Of a stretch of DNA of 64,000 nt, positions 11,501-22,399 are shown one piece after another. A model generated the notes under the pieces. That model made no database searches. It was given only the letters and a program-made list of their open reading frames with translations, and had not been told where the DNA came from. The position numbers and the translations under genes were made by a program. Every line of letters starts with the position of its first letter. The first letter of the stretch is position 1. The stretch covers positions 31,469,501-31,533,500 of the forward strand of contig NC_134021.1 of assembly GCF_040712315.1 (NCBI RefSeq). The letters run 5' to 3'. The stretch comes from Castanea sativa. Its lineage: Eukaryota > Streptophyta > Magnoliopsida > Fagales > Fagaceae.

Positions 11501-14500
11501 AGGGGGAGTCATTGGATCATATTTTACTTCATTGTGACGTTGTCCATGCTCTGTGAGGGGTTGTGTTTCATATATTTGGGATTCCTTGGGTCATGCCAAA
11601 GTTTGTTGCAAGTTTATTGTTTTGCTGGAGGAATTGGTTTAGGAAGCATGGCTCAGTTATTTGGAAATTGGAATATGGTACCAAGTTGTTTGATGTGAAA
11701 TGTTTGGAAGGAGTGGAATCATCACCTTTTTGAGGAAACCAAAAACTCCTTAGATCAATTAAAATCTATGTTTCAATGCACTCTTTTGATTGGTCAATGT
11801 GGTGGGGCTTTTCCAATTGTTCATCCGTCCTTGAGTTCCTAGATTCTCTTAGATATGCTATATAATATTTTTGTATTATCTTTTGTTTCTTTGTGTTCAC
11901 CATCGTGAACTCAAAGTTTATATTTTCTCTTATTAGTAAAATTGCATAAGTTACCTATCAAAAAAGGAAAGACTGGGCTTATTATGACATATTTGCTCCA
12001 GCTTGAGGAGGAGTGTTTTGTGAACCGGAAGAATAAAAAGATAACAGTTGATTCAAGGTGACTAGTCTCTCGTTGATGCATTCAACATGCATAAATAGCC
12101 AAAGATAAGATAACTTTATCAACAAATTCTAAAACATAGAAACCTAAAACATAGGAATTAATTTGAATACAAATAAATAACAATATTAATCTATCTAGGA
12201 AGCCTTATTTTATCACTGAACTAAATTTAAATTATTTATCCAACACCCAAGTCATAACATTCCATTCTCCTTCAAGATGAATCTTGTCTTCAAGATTCTG
12301 AAATGTGAAAATCAATACTTTCATACTCCACATCCTTCTTCCCCAATTGGAGAAAACTCAACTTTGAATTTCAAAGTGTTGAAGGATAAGAATTTGGATA
12401 TTTGATACTTGCACCAATTCTTCAACCACTTTTGTGAGCACCGAAAACATAAACGCATTGCTTCCCACATCCTTGGACTCATCAAGAATGACAAAATCAA
12501 TGTGTGGGGTTGAGGTAGACTTATTCAAAATCACAAGAAGATCCCTTTGATCTATATTTTCTACTTCGTTGATCCTTTGATCTTCAAATGCAATTTTTGT
12601 AACAAGTGCACCCTCCAACGTATTACTCTCTTGGATTGTCAGTGGTTCTTTGATCACTGACACTTGAATTGTCGGTTTTGATCCTTGAAAAGGCTGGACA
12701 AGAGTTTCAACTGATTTTTCCATAGGAGCCTTCACTAGCTCTTCATTGATTGGTATTCAAAACCGATCTTGTAGGACACATATGAACTCCACCTAATTGG
12801 TGCATAATCTCATTGCCTCCAAGGTTTGAAACCATTCCCGTGAATCTTCTTCCATGTAATAAGAGGCAATGAAAACCTTCTAATGTGGCGGGGTGTTGTC
12901 AAAAGCGAAAAATTTGTAGACCTTAAAAAGCCACAAAAAAGGGTCTCCACCTTTGAATTTAGGTATCTCCATGAATTTCCTTAGAGTTGCACCACTGGGA
13001 CGCACAGGTACAACAATCTGGTCACCACACCCGTGTCGGATGCTTGGGAGAAGCAGTGTGCGGCCTAGACGCAGCTACACACGCATCCCAAACAATATTT
13101 GTTTTTTAAAATCCAGTTGCTCATCGCACTCGCTTTGTTCTTCACTCATTCTCAGCCCACTACTTCTTCCTCTTTTTCTCCTTCTTCTTCTTCCTTTTTT
13201 TTTCTTCCTTCTTCTCTGTTTCAAATCCATGATGACTGGTCTTTTGCTTTTTATTTTCTGTCCTCTAGAGTCTAGTCTTAACTGTCATCTTTTATTAACA
13301 GTTTCACTTTTGCTGTGTGAGCCCCGTGATTAGTTTTGAAAATGACAAAGGAAAGTTTTAAAAAAAAAGTTCACAATAAGTGTCAGACACTTAGACTTAT
13401 TAACTTCATTTCTTCAAAATAAGTTTTTATGATTGAAAAAAAATATATGTTAATTGCTTCTTCTTCTTCTTTTTAAGTTGTACCGTTGAGTTGATTTCTT
13501 TTCTTTTTTCGATAAGTAAAAAAATAGGATGATTGCTTCTTCTTCTTCTTCTTTTTAATTTGTACTGTTGATTGAAAAAAATATATATACGTTGATAGCT
13601 TTTTTCTTTTGTTGATTTATCATGTAATGGTTAAGTATTCACTTTATTATCAATTATTGCTCTTAAATTGATATATGTTTACCATTATATGGAAAAAAAA
13701 TGCTTAGCATTATATAGAAAATATGAATAGATATATATTTAATAATTAATTAATAAATGTATCCCGCCACACCCATATCCTACTTTTTCAAAAATTGCCA
13801 TGCTGCCACACCGCACCTGCACCACACCCGAATTCGTGCAGGTGCTTCCTAGTGCACACATGATGGGCTTGATGAGGCATATCTTCTGTTTTTTTTTTTT
13901 TTTTTTTGGGTGCTGCACCTGGAAACTTGTGTGAATTGTTTGATGGATACTGTGAGTTGGGTTTTGGATTTTTTTTTTTTTTTTGGGGCTTAATAGTATT
14001 CAGTGGCTGGCTATGGGTCAACATACTGTACATTTGAAAATATTTTGTTGTGTTGATTATAGTGCTGGCTAGATGTTTCGGTGCTTGATGAGATATGGGG
14101 ATGCTTCAAATGGATCAAAATGCTCTGATACCAAATGTTGTGAACCGGGAAAATAAAAAATAAAACTTAGTCAACTCGAGATGACTAGCCTCCTGAACTT
14201 GAGAGGGAGACTAGACTTTTTGGGTTAATTTTCTACTTAATTCTCATTAATGCATTTAACGTACATAAAATAGCCAAAAATGAGATAACCTCATCAACAA
14301 ATCCTAAAACATAGGAACCAATCCTATCCTAAAACATAGGAATTAATTTTGATACAAATACATAACAATATTAATATATCTAGGAAATCTTATTTTATCA
14401 CTAAACTAAATTCAAATAATTTATCCAACAATTGGGTTATAACAAAGTGTTAGAGAGCTAATATCCTATGAGTAGTACCATTGTTTTTGTACTCTTCCAG

Positions 14501-15813
14501 AAGAGTCTAGAATATAGTAATGGTGAGGCGTCCCCACCAAATATCATTTTCAGAATGTTCCCATCCCTTTGTAACTAACTCTCGTATAGAAGTGGAATAT
14601 AAAGGTTAAGGGCTGTAACAATTTTCCTTAGCACCTCTCTTTGAATAATCTTCTTCACTAACTCTCAACAAATCAAGAAAATAAAAAGGAAAAATCTAAT
14701 ACTGTCCAAAGCAGTAATCCAAAAATGCTATGATTTGAGGAAAACAAATTTTATCACAATCATGGAAAGTTCAAATTCCTCCGTTCCTCTCCCTCCAAAT
14801 AAATAGTCCACATAATGCAGACGGGCTTAACATTCCAAATGAAACTGCTTTTATGTCATCTGAACATCCCACTCTAACAAAGATTTCAACAACCTTCCAC
14901 AGCATAACCCAATGAAAGCCAAACACTGTCATGCAATAACAGAATTAAGTAACAAATGCTCAACTAACTGAGGCCCAAATTTGTCATACAACACCAATTT
15001 ATAAATCTAAGTCTTTTACGATGTACAAAGTCATGTGTCACTAATTAGGCGTTATAATTAATACAACATAAACCAAAAGCTTTCAAACAAAAGTTTTTTT
15101 CAAGAAAAATGCCCCAAGAAAAGAACAAGTTAACAACCTTTTGCACCAAAAATTACTTGTTCTCTATATTCCCAGCCAACTAGATTTTCACAGATAAACA
15201 CAAAGCAAGCCTTCATGAACTTTCCAACACAATCCAGTGTTCAAATGCAAACCAAGCTCATAAGAACAAATATAGAAGTAGCATTCATATTATTAAAATC
15301 TCAGGAAAAATATCCATATTTAAGAAGACAGCTTCAACTGCCAGCTGGGATTATATGATTTCTATTACTCAAAAGTTAAGGCCAAGTACCTCATGATCTT
15401 TTGTCCTCCCTTCTCGTTTGAAAAACCCACCACTAGAAAATAACAAACATAAGGTGTAAAAAAAAAGTATTCTTTCATGAAACAAATAAAATAACTATGA
15501 AATGGAAAACAAAGATGCAAGACACACCTAGTCCGACCTGCTGCAGAAAAGCGCTCTTGATAATTAACAAATAAAGGAAAAAAATCTGAAGGCTCACTTG
15601 GAACATCAGCCATACAAACAGATGTGTACACGATCTGCGAGAAGAAACATACATCTGTTATTTCTTCAGAAGCTTGAAAATCACAGATTCACAGTTACAA
15701 TTTATTAATTACCAGATTACACCTAAATGGAATCTCATTGCAAATAAAATAATTAATACGTTTTTTCCTTTTCTACAAAGTACAACATGGTTATGTAGAA
15801 ACCTATTTTTGTA

Positions 15814-15844
<31 letters not shown>

Positions 15845-18641
15845 TTTATCACATCTTTTTTTTTTTTGGTAAAATATATATCATCTTATAATTCTATTAA
15901 AAGATCATCTCATATGCTTCCAATGTACTAACGCTAAAGTTAAACTACAAACTTTTTGAATGAGAATATATATCACTGTCTATTATTCAACGAAGAGCAT
16001 CTGGATCTCACTTGAGGGACAAAGTTAAGCACATTATTACCAAAAATCTTCACTTATTAGTTGAGATAATTTATTAATTATTTTTTAAAAGAGAGGCTAA
16101 AGTACACTTTTGACCCTTTATGTTTCAAAATTTCATTTTGAAACTTCATGTTTAATTCCGTTTTCATATTGGTCATGCCATCCAACTCCTTTATTATTCT
16201 AATCGTTAAGTGCCAAATGAGTGCTTAGTAATCTAACCGTTAATTTGGCATTTAACAATTAGATTACTAGCAAGATTACTAGCGGAGACAGACAGTGAGA
16301 CCATTATGAAAACATAATCAAACATGAAGGGCTAAAATAAAATTTTAAACATAAAGGGCCAAAATGAAAACAACCCCAAACTTTAGGGACCAAAAGTGTG
16401 CTTTAGTAATAAAAAATTATAAATAATTAAATTGATTTAAAATTATTATAAAAAAATATTAAAAAAATCCTCCTATCTCCAAGAATGACACCACAAACAA
16501 GTCCCCTATGGGTGGAGAGAGAGACAGACAGCGCTAGAAAGATATGGGTTTTACTTGTAATTATACAAGAATGTAATGCTGATGAACAAAGGTGGAACTT
16601 ACAGTTTCTCCATCTGTTACTGTAACAGCACCACTAGCTTGTCTCCCTATGTGGCCTGTCTCAACCAAAATCTGCAAAGATCCCAAACAGAAATTAGATA
16701 TTTAGAGTCTATTTGGGAACAACTTATTTAGCAAAAATTGAAAACTTTTTGCTGAAAGTACTGTAGATAAAAGTAAAAACTAGTTGAATAGTACAGCGAG
16801 ACCATGAATAGTACCAAAAAGTACAGTGGAACCCATGAATAGTAGCAAAAATAAGCTAAATAGTAATATAAGCTGGCTTTATAATCTGTTCCCAAACGTA
16901 ACCTTATTCAAATAAGCGCTATTTAGCTACCCTTTCTTATAAACGTGTACACCAACTGGCCAGAATTCTAAATACAGTAGAAAATCCAATAAAAAGAGCA
17001 TTCCTGAAAAAACATCATTTATATTTTACTATAATAGAGGGAAACCTCATGTAACACAGGATGTGTATACAAAACTCTTCTAAAAACTTGCTGTATTCAA
17101 GAATTACAATTAGAAAGAAAATGAATCAATTAAACATACACAAGGAAGCACATCAATGGTGCTAAAGCACCAGAGACCACTCAAACAACAATCTCAAAAT
17201 ATCAAAAACACCAATTTCAACTCAATATTTGACACTGAAATACCATTAAAAGTAAGATTATTTCTTTCCCCCTAAATTGTCAACATCAAGTATAAAGGGG
17301 CCTCCCTCCATTCTATTCAGCATCCTTCTCAGAACCTCCACAACCCAGGATGAAAAGCAAAGCAGATAAAGGATCCCCCTTTCCCCTCAAACTACCAAAA
17401 AAGCTAACAGGGGAACCATTAACTAAGATAAAGAAATGGGTTGTGGAGATGCAAGTAGGAATCCAATATGTAAAGAAGAGTCTCTCAATTGACGTGCTCA
17501 TAAGCATTTTCAATATCCAGCTTGAAGATAACACCCATAATATGACTTTTAACCCTACCATCCATGCATTCATTAGCAATAACAAGGGGAATAATGAATC
17601 TTCTTATTTCAATCCTTTGAAACTGTTAAAAGAATCAAAAATATATATATCTTCCAATAATTAGTTTGGGCCTACTATCTCAATAAGACTAAAGCAAAAT
17701 TCCCTTAGTTGCTAATAGCAAATTAAGGTCTTCTGCTTAGAATCCTAAGAAGTGTAAGAGCAAAATCTTCCTTCTTTTCATTATAGTACATACATTTGCC
17801 TAAGGTCGAATGGATACAAAAGGGAGATTCAACCCACTCAAAATAAATAAAAACACACGACAGATGAATGAAACAATTCCAATAAACACGGTCAAATCAC
17901 CACACACTTTCTCAATATTTAAATTACAAATCACTCCATGTAAATGACTTTTAAGCCTGCTATCCAAACCTTCAATTGCAACAAGGACCAACTCTAAAAT
18001 ATTCTGTGGCTGCACCTCCACAAAAGATTGTAAGATTCAATAATTCAATACATATCTTCTATTATTATAGAAGATGAAGTTCTTTTTGAGCTAGAGGCTA
18101 GAGCTCGTCGGCTTCAAATTTTAGGTTCTTTCAGCAGCTTCCTCTTACTTCTAGTATCCATAGTTGTCAAAATGCAAATCGTATAGTGTATCACAAGCAC
18201 TTAATAATAAAAATTATAGAACTTACAACTATTATTATTACATTTTCAGTTACACAAAAACAATTTCTTTCATTTCAATTCGATAAAAAATAATAATAGT
18301 AATAATAAGAAAAAAAAAGGGAGAATTTAAAGTTGAGTTACATGTCTATCACCAACGGGGATTTTGATAGAGTAAGGGCGAGGAGAACAGTCGGAGTCGG
18401 AGTCGGAGTTGGAGTCCAAGGCTTGGTGTTCTTGGAAGGCGGCTCCTGCTCTGATAGTAGCACCAAGAAAGGTTTTGGTGGGCAAGAAAATGTGAGATGA
18501 TGAAGATAATAATAAGGAACGGAGCCTGGATTTCTTTCTGGTGAGGAGGCGACGAGGGCAATTTGAAGGGGTGAGAGTGAGGGTGAGAGAGTAACAGGGA
18601 GTTTTGAAGAGGCTACTACAACTGCTAGGGTTTGCTAACAT
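4114..18641 (-). CDS. PNP1: Chloroplast polyribonucleotide nucleotidyltransferase (PNPase), 5' part, seven exons
   Basis: PNPase is the phosphorolytic 3'-5' exoribonuclease and poly(A) polymerase of chloroplasts, where it trims and degrades plastid RNA. Seven minus-strand exons join in frame: 18641-18342, 16671-16603, 15634-15528, 15432-15390, 9669-9586, 4445-4381 and 4270-4114, giving 825 nt or 275 codons. Every internal junction has GT and AG. Residues 1 to about 85 are Ser/Arg-rich and acid-poor like a transit peptide. The first RNase PH domain follows, with [53 protein letters not shown] and [20 protein letters not shown], then a stretch ending [11 protein letters not shown]. Plant plastid PNPases are about 900 residues, so the linker helices, second RNase PH domain, KH and S1 domains must lie left of the window. 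The start is the only ATG before the transit-like stretch. No stop or frameshift lies in the exons. Introns 4, 5 and 7 exceed 4 kb because of transposons. Homology is recognised from memory of the family. Confidence 0.93.
4381..4445 (-). CDS. PNP1: PNPase exon 6
   Basis: This 65-nt exon encodes [20 protein letters not shown], then A and two bases of a Leu codon. The acceptor is CTTACAG and the donor TT|GTAAGC. Exon 7 begins with the A that completes TTA (Leu). Confidence 0.92.
4446..5548. other. PNPase intron 5, distal part: no gene, simple repeats
   Basis: No coding signal is seen. The stretch holds a short L1 3'-end scrap (T-run plus GATAAGTAA at 4606-4629), GA-rich tracts (4690-4715), CT tracts at about 5055-5078 and a (CT)20-like run at 5388-5427. 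Confidence 0.6.
5576..5682 (-). repeat. tRNA-derived SINE-B copy
   Basis: The minus strand begins at about 5682 with TAGCTCAACTGG, a good pol III A box. A B-box-like GCGTTTAAGACCC follows about 50 bases later, and the copy ends in a (ATT)n tail at 5549-5576. It sits in PNPase intron 5. Confidence 0.65.
6014..6133 (+). repeat. 60-bp in-frame tandem duplication in L1 ORF1
   Basis: Two 60-bp units (6014-6073 and 6074-6133) differ at only four positions. Each encodes a 20-residue unit: [20 protein letters not shown], then [20 protein letters not shown]. Confidence 0.9.
7654..8049 (-). mobile_element. 5'-truncated L1 inserted antisense in the L1 above
   Basis: This is an L1 3' end in opposite orientation. 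The T-run at 7654-7669 followed by GATAAGTAAG is the poly(A) end, and the minus frame 8065-7742 reads the ORF2 C-terminus ([20 protein letters not shown]). It is flanked by an 11-bp target duplication, agttatatttg (7643-7653) and agttgtatttg (8050-8060), with one mismatch. Removing it rejoins the host L1 reading frame. Confidence 0.88.
9586..9669 (-). CDS. PNP1: PNPase exon 5
   Basis: This 84-nt exon (28 codons) encodes [20 protein letters not shown] followed by HETQILSW. The acceptor is GTGTGCAG and the donor TGG|GTAAAA. It is isolated by a 5.7-kb intron upstream and a 5.1-kb intron downstream, both filled with transposons. Confidence 0.93.
9670..10640. other. PNPase intron 4, first part: nothing recognised
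   Basis: This is AT-rich intron sequence after exon 5. I see no long ORF, no repeat ends and no RNA gene. Confidence 0.5.
10730..10885. repeat. GGGTTGG/CCAACCC-rich repeat fragment
   Basis: Runs of ccaaccca and the complementary ggttggg alternate around GGGCGTGCATGG, so the stretch can fold on itself. The look is that of a dispersed non-autonomous DNA element, but I cannot define ends or target duplication. It lies in PNPase intron 4. Confidence 0.4.
11093..11236. mobile_element. Short MITE-like element
   Basis: The left end GTGTCCGTTTGGGAATAGC is matched by the inverted right end AAGTGTTTGTTTGGCTAGAG. The interior is 140 bp, AT-rich and without coding capacity. The target duplication is not clear. 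Confidence 0.5.
11310..11965 (+). mobile_element. 5'-truncated L1 LINE, 3' end only
   Basis: The plus strand reads the ORF2 C-terminal region, with a decayed [17 protein letters not shown] start (about 11400-11470), then [20 protein letters not shown] followed by [13 protein letters not shown] (11670-11770). The 3' end is TTACCTATCAAAAAA at about 11950-11966, the same terminus as the L1 at 9358. Frames are broken. It lies in PNPase intron 4. Confidence 0.8.
12014..14444 (-). mobile_element. Non-autonomous Gypsy-type LTR retrotransposon, copy 2
   Basis: The LTRs are 14136-14444 (5') and 12014-12259 (3'), both TG..CA. A perfect tRNA-iMet primer site (TTTGGTATCAGAGC, minus) abuts the 5' LTR at about 14122-14135, and a purine-rich tract abuts the 3' LTR. 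The interior has one broken gag and no pol. Flanking 5-mers (aggag and aagtg) match at three of five bases. The LTRs are close to those of copy 1 in intron 7, so the family entered this gene twice. Confidence 0.87.
12358..12985 (-). pseudogene. Gypsy gag (retrotransposon gag domain) remnant
   Basis: The minus strand reads [20 protein letters not shown], then [20 protein letters not shown] and [11 protein letters not shown] (about 12985-12755), the hallmark of Ty3/Gypsy capsid. It continues to [17 protein letters not shown] and a charged tail (12735-12358). In-frame stops interrupt the capsid part at several places, so it cannot make a full protein. Confidence 0.82.
14445..15020 (-). mobile_element. 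L1 3'-end remnant (14640-15020) with unassigned flank
   Basis: Between 14900 and 14690 the minus strand reads a decayed ORF2 C-terminus ([18 protein letters not shown]). The 14445-14640 part looks like another repeat but I cannot assign it. Confidence 0.55.
15021..15389. other. PNPase intron 4, end nearest exon 4: nothing recognised
   Basis: AT-rich intron sequence with no repeat ends or ORFs that I can support. Confidence 0.5.
15390..15432 (-). CDS. PNP1: PNPase exon 4 (43-nt micro-exon)
   Basis: This exon completes the split Ser and adds [14 protein letters not shown], the conserved loop of the first RNase PH domain. The acceptor is TTTTCTAG and the donor GAG|GTACTT. It restores phase 0. 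It is too short to show up as an ORF and was found by extending the conserved protein. Confidence 0.92.
15528..15634 (-). CDS. PNP1: PNPase exon 3
   Basis: This 107-nt exon encodes [20 protein letters not shown] followed by [15 protein letters not shown] and the first two bases of a Ser codon. The acceptor is TCTCGCAG and the donor AG|GTGTGT. The split Ser codon is completed by exon 4. Confidence 0.93.
16092..16400. mobile_element. MITE in PNPase intron 2
   Basis: Terminal inverted repeats GGCTAAAGTACACTTTTGAC (left) and CTAAAGCACACTTTTGGTCC (right, inverted) flank 300 bp with no ORF. The ends belong to a very common plant MITE type. An internal direct or inverted pairing around gtta and taac (about 16204-16275) adds a secondary fold. 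Confidence 0.7.
16603..16671 (-). CDS. PNP1: PNPase exon 2
   Basis: This 69-nt exon (23 codons, phase 0 at both ends) encodes [20 protein letters not shown] plus GET, the strongly conserved opening strand of the first RNase PH fold. The acceptor is TTTGCAG and the donor ACT|GTAAGT. Confidence 0.93.
16705..16903. mobile_element. Tourist-like MITE with TTA target duplication, PNPase intron 1
   Basis: This 199-bp element has inverted ends GAGTCTATTTGGGAACA (left) and GGTTACGTTTGGGAACA (right, inverted). It is flanked on both sides by TTA (16702-16704 and 16904-16906), the PIF/Harbinger signature. It lies 33 bp upstream of exon 2's acceptor side, inside the intron. Confidence 0.83.
17280..18030 (-). 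mobile_element. Two L1 reverse-transcriptase fragments, PNPase intron 1
   Basis: Two minus-strand segments both cover the same RT palm region. One (18021-17800) reads [20 protein letters not shown] followed by LNIEK. The other (17585-17313) reads a decayed version with [20 protein letters not shown] and GDPLSALLF. Because the same region appears twice, these are separate fragments, either a local duplication or two insertions. Confidence 0.75.
18342..18641 (-). CDS. PNP1: PNPase exon 1: start codon, transit peptide, start of mature protein
   Basis: This 300-nt exon has the ATG at 18641-18639 and 100 whole codons ending in His of IPVGDRH. The donor is CAT|GTAACT at 18341. The first 80 or so residues are rich in Ser, Leu, Thr and Arg, as in plastid transit peptides. 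An Asp-Ser repeat (residues about 76-85) precedes the conserved [10 protein letters not shown]. Confidence 0.92.
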
Positions 18642-19081
18642 TTTCTCTGATTCTTGCTCTTCTTGGTGCTTGATTCAATGAGAGACTCACTTCACTTCAC
18701 TGGAGTAGAAGGCCCTACGCTCTCACGGACTTTATCCGCTTATTCAGTTTTTCACTTAACAGGCGCGCGCGAGGCTGCCATTTTTTTTTTGTTTTTCAAT
18801 TTTCCTTTTTCTTTTTTTCTTTTTCTTTTATTTACGCCCAACGGATTTGGGCCTTTTTTTCAGTATTCAAAGCCTCTTCGTGGCAGTACTAAAAACTCGT
18901 CTTACACCGGGTACCTTATGAAGATGCAAAGGCTTTAATTATGGGCTTAAGGAGCTGGGATTTCATGTAAGCGAAGCAATCCACACAGTCTGGCCCGTAA
19001 TGCCATTCACTTTATTATTGACTGGTATAAATCTCAAGGATAGTTTTTTTCTTGATTGATTCTCTTTGATAGTAAAATCCT
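18642..19081 (-). promoter_or_regulatory. PNPase 5'UTR and promoter region
   Basis: This is the 440 bases upstream of the PNPase ATG. The first 120 or so are CT/AG-mixed and would suit a 5'UTR. A short GC-rich stretch (18760-18775) and a T-rich tract (18780-18830) follow. No clear TATA box is visible, which is common for plastid housekeeping genes. The transposon nest begins at 19085, so the local promoter is probably compact. Confidence 0.5.
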
Positions 19082-20126
19082 TTAGGTTGTGCTTGGATGG
19101 CAATATTTGGATTTGGATACCTAAATTTGGATTTGGATTTAAGATCAATAAAATATATCTATTAATTATTATTTTTCTTAATCCTTCTACATTCAAAATC
19201 TCAAACTAAAAAATATTCTAAAGTTCTTAACAATCAAAGTGAGGAACCAATATCTACAACTTCAACTAGTGGATCTTTCCTACTCCTTCTTCTTTGGTGA
19301 GGCTTAGCTATAGAACTTGTTGATAACGAATGTTGACGTGGTTGTTGTGCAATGGGAGAATTCAAAAGATACACAGCACTGCTGCAACAAAGACAACTAA
19401 TTTCATCCAACAATCAAAAAAATACAAATAGTTTATCTATACTAGGCCATCCTTTGCATAAAAAAATGAATCAATTCTTTCTTACTAAGAGAAACAACAA
19501 TGCAATAAGAATTCAAAAAGTAAAAATAAAGCCAAAAATTCAATTCCCACTAATAGATAAGTTAAAAAAAAATTTATTTCAACAGTCTTCACACAAAATT
19601 AAGGAATAGGCAAATATACCTACGCAAATTAAATAACATGACAACCTAACTTCCAAATTTAAGGTGTTTATTTTTAATATGCTAAATCTTTTCAATAACC
19701 AAGAAGTCACAATAAAATCCAAACTTTCATCTATAACATAATAGGCTTCAAGTGTTTCTCTTGCAATAACCAAACTAAACACACACACACATACAAAAAT
19801 AACCCTCAACATCTGATGCTAAACATTAAGCTTTAAAGCATCAAACTACTCTTAATTCAATTTCTTAAAGTACTTTTTTTTACTAGGCCTTCCACAAATA
19901 ATAAGGAAGAAATTGCGGTGGAGCTTGTTCTACAAAGTCTTCATCAACCAGTAGAAAAAACCACCCACATACCATGATTAGCTAAACAGATAAAACTTGG
20001 GCACAACAAAGAATTGTGCCAAAGTTTTATTCTTAGCTTAGCTAGACATTGTAAGACTACAAGATCCATTTCTATTGTCATCCCAGTTAATAACATACTA
20101 GGTACATCTCACTAAAACCACCACAA

Positions 20127-22399
20127 TGATGGTTAAATACATGTTTGTATCGCATACAAAACATATGCAGCGGAAAATTAACAGATCTATTTCATTCGCA
20201 ATTGTTAACATGTACTATGCAAATTTCAGAATTTAAGAACAAGAGAGCGTACCTTGGTGCGGTGAAATTCAAAAGAAAATCAGAAGTACTCGGGAACACT
20301 TTTAATTTTCACTCCGATTCCACTTTACGCCCAAGAAGTATGGTCTCTCAATCAGTTTTCAAATGGAGAATAAGAGAGAGTCTCGCACTCACATACACAC
20401 TATTTCATGTTCTTGTCTCTCATTAAAAATTCTGTATGTTTCTCTCTATCTAATTGATTATCTAATTGGGCTAACCTTTTGAGCCTTTCCAATTGTACTT
20501 TAGTGTCTGGCTTGGAGTAGGACCAAAAGGGACCAATAAGACACTAGCTCTAATGAGTCTTGGGCTTTTCTGTCAACTCTTAACAAGTCCAAAATTACCA
20601 TTAACTATATTTAATATCACTATATAAATATAGTTGCACTCTAAGCCTTATTTATAAATTATATTCCAAGACTTTATTGTACATGCAACCCCTTCATAAA
20701 ATGTTTGTAGTAATACAAAGTCATAAATATAAACTGCCACTTTGTGGATTACTACATCTTAATCCTTGAGTACCCAGTTTAATCCTTTAAAATTATTCAT
20801 CATATATTTATGAAATCCAATTTCATAAATATATACTTTAGTAATTTCTTACCAAAGTGGTTAGACATAACTCTCTGAATAACTGAACCCACTAAACTTA
20901 TCTCAAATAAATATTTTATATCTCCGTTAAAAGACTATGAATTTCATCTTGAGAATATATGTTCCATCAATACTAAATGTGGCTGTCCAACATACTAAGG
21001 TTTTAATCGTGTCTTTAGATATCACTCCTGATATATTAAAGCAACCTACACTTCATGATTAGGTCCATTATCCTCTCAGGATTAAGAGTTTATGTAAATA
21101 GAAGTTGTGAGATTTATTATTCATTTGACAGCCGTTAAGAGAATAATAAATCTCACAGCAGTCCAATTCAATATGTTTTAACTCTTTAAACATATCAACA
21201 TACCAATTAGAAGTCTCCACTTCCATGATCAAGATAAATCATCTTTGTTGATATCGTTAGGTTCTAAGTACTTAGGAACTAATGTATTAGAACTCTAATG
21301 TGTATTGTTGGCAAACCATGATCAAAACAGGTGTTTAGTCGTGTTTTAGACTTGCTCAAAGTATGTCATTTATGTAAAATTTGAATCGAGTTAACTGCAG
21401 AAGTTACTATGCATTTCTGCCTGGCTCGATCGATCGAGAATTAGACTCGACCGATAAAAAATCGTGTAGATTGTTTTTTTCTGCAGAATTTCCAACTCAG
21501 CCCTAAGTCCGTATGACGTGTAAGGTTTTATGTTTTGCCCTAGGTATAAAAAGCAAACCCTAGTCACGTTTTTGAGGTTGCTCAGATTGCTATTTGTGTG
21601 AGTCTCTTGTGAGATCTAAGAGGTACTTGCCTTCACACAAGCTTGTGATTATCAAGAAGGAGATTTCTTCAAGAACTTGATGATCATTAAGTTGCTGCCA
21701 TAAGAGCTTAAAAATATACAAGCGGGAGTGCTTGTACTTGCTGGAAAATCCAAGAAAGAAGGAGTTCGTGGTCTTGGAGCTTGCACGTGGTCGTGTCAGT
21801 AAGTTTTCTACCGGTGGGTAGCAATAGGATGTTAGTGGTCTAAGTCGCTATTGTACAAACTTCAATTCTTTCATAGTGAATTCAAGTTTATCTTGAGAAT
21901 AACTAGGTTAAATCCTCCCTAGGTTTTTTACCAGTTTGGTTTTCCTAAGTCATCATATCTTTGTGTTTTTATATTCCGCACTTTACATTGATATGATTAT
22001 ATGATTGTGTTAACCTAGATCTAGAATTTGGACTAAGTAATAACTTGGCTTGTTAACTAGGTTAATCCAATTGTGTTTTAAGGGGTCTAAATAACTTAAA
22101 CAAATATGTTATAGTATTTGCAAATGAAATACCCAATTTCATCACTGACTACGAACTTAAATTCTAAGCTTACAAAGAACTTGTGATTTATATCTTCTGT
22201 GACTTTTCACATATATTACATACTATGCATCTTATAGACTATATGATAATGTCCAATATTCATGTTACCATTATTTTAGATTATAATAAAACAACTTTAT
22301 TAATTACAACATTAAGTCGTACATAATGTCACACATAATGTCATATATATTATCATACATAGCATCATACAATAGGATTTAAGAGCATTAATTCTAACA
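20127..22399 (-). mobile_element. Copia-type solo LTR nested in the DNA transposon
   Basis: On the minus strand it starts TGTTAGAATTAATGC (22399) and ends AACCATCA (20127). No internal region, primer site or second LTR is present. It is itself interrupted by another LTR at 21306-22102, so its own length is about 1.48 kb. The flanking 5-mers cacaa (20122-20126) and tacaa (22400-22404) match at four of five bases. Confidence 0.7.
21306..22102 (+). mobile_element. SIRE-like Copia solo LTR nested in the LTR above
   Basis: This 797-bp sequence starts TGTTGGCAAACCATGATC and ends GGGGTCTAAATAACTTAAACA-like. It has the same start as the LTR at 48210 and the same closing GGGGTCTAA, and both contain tcgatcgatcg or tcgaccgat motifs. 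No clean target duplication remains (tgtat against aatat). Confidence 0.72.
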
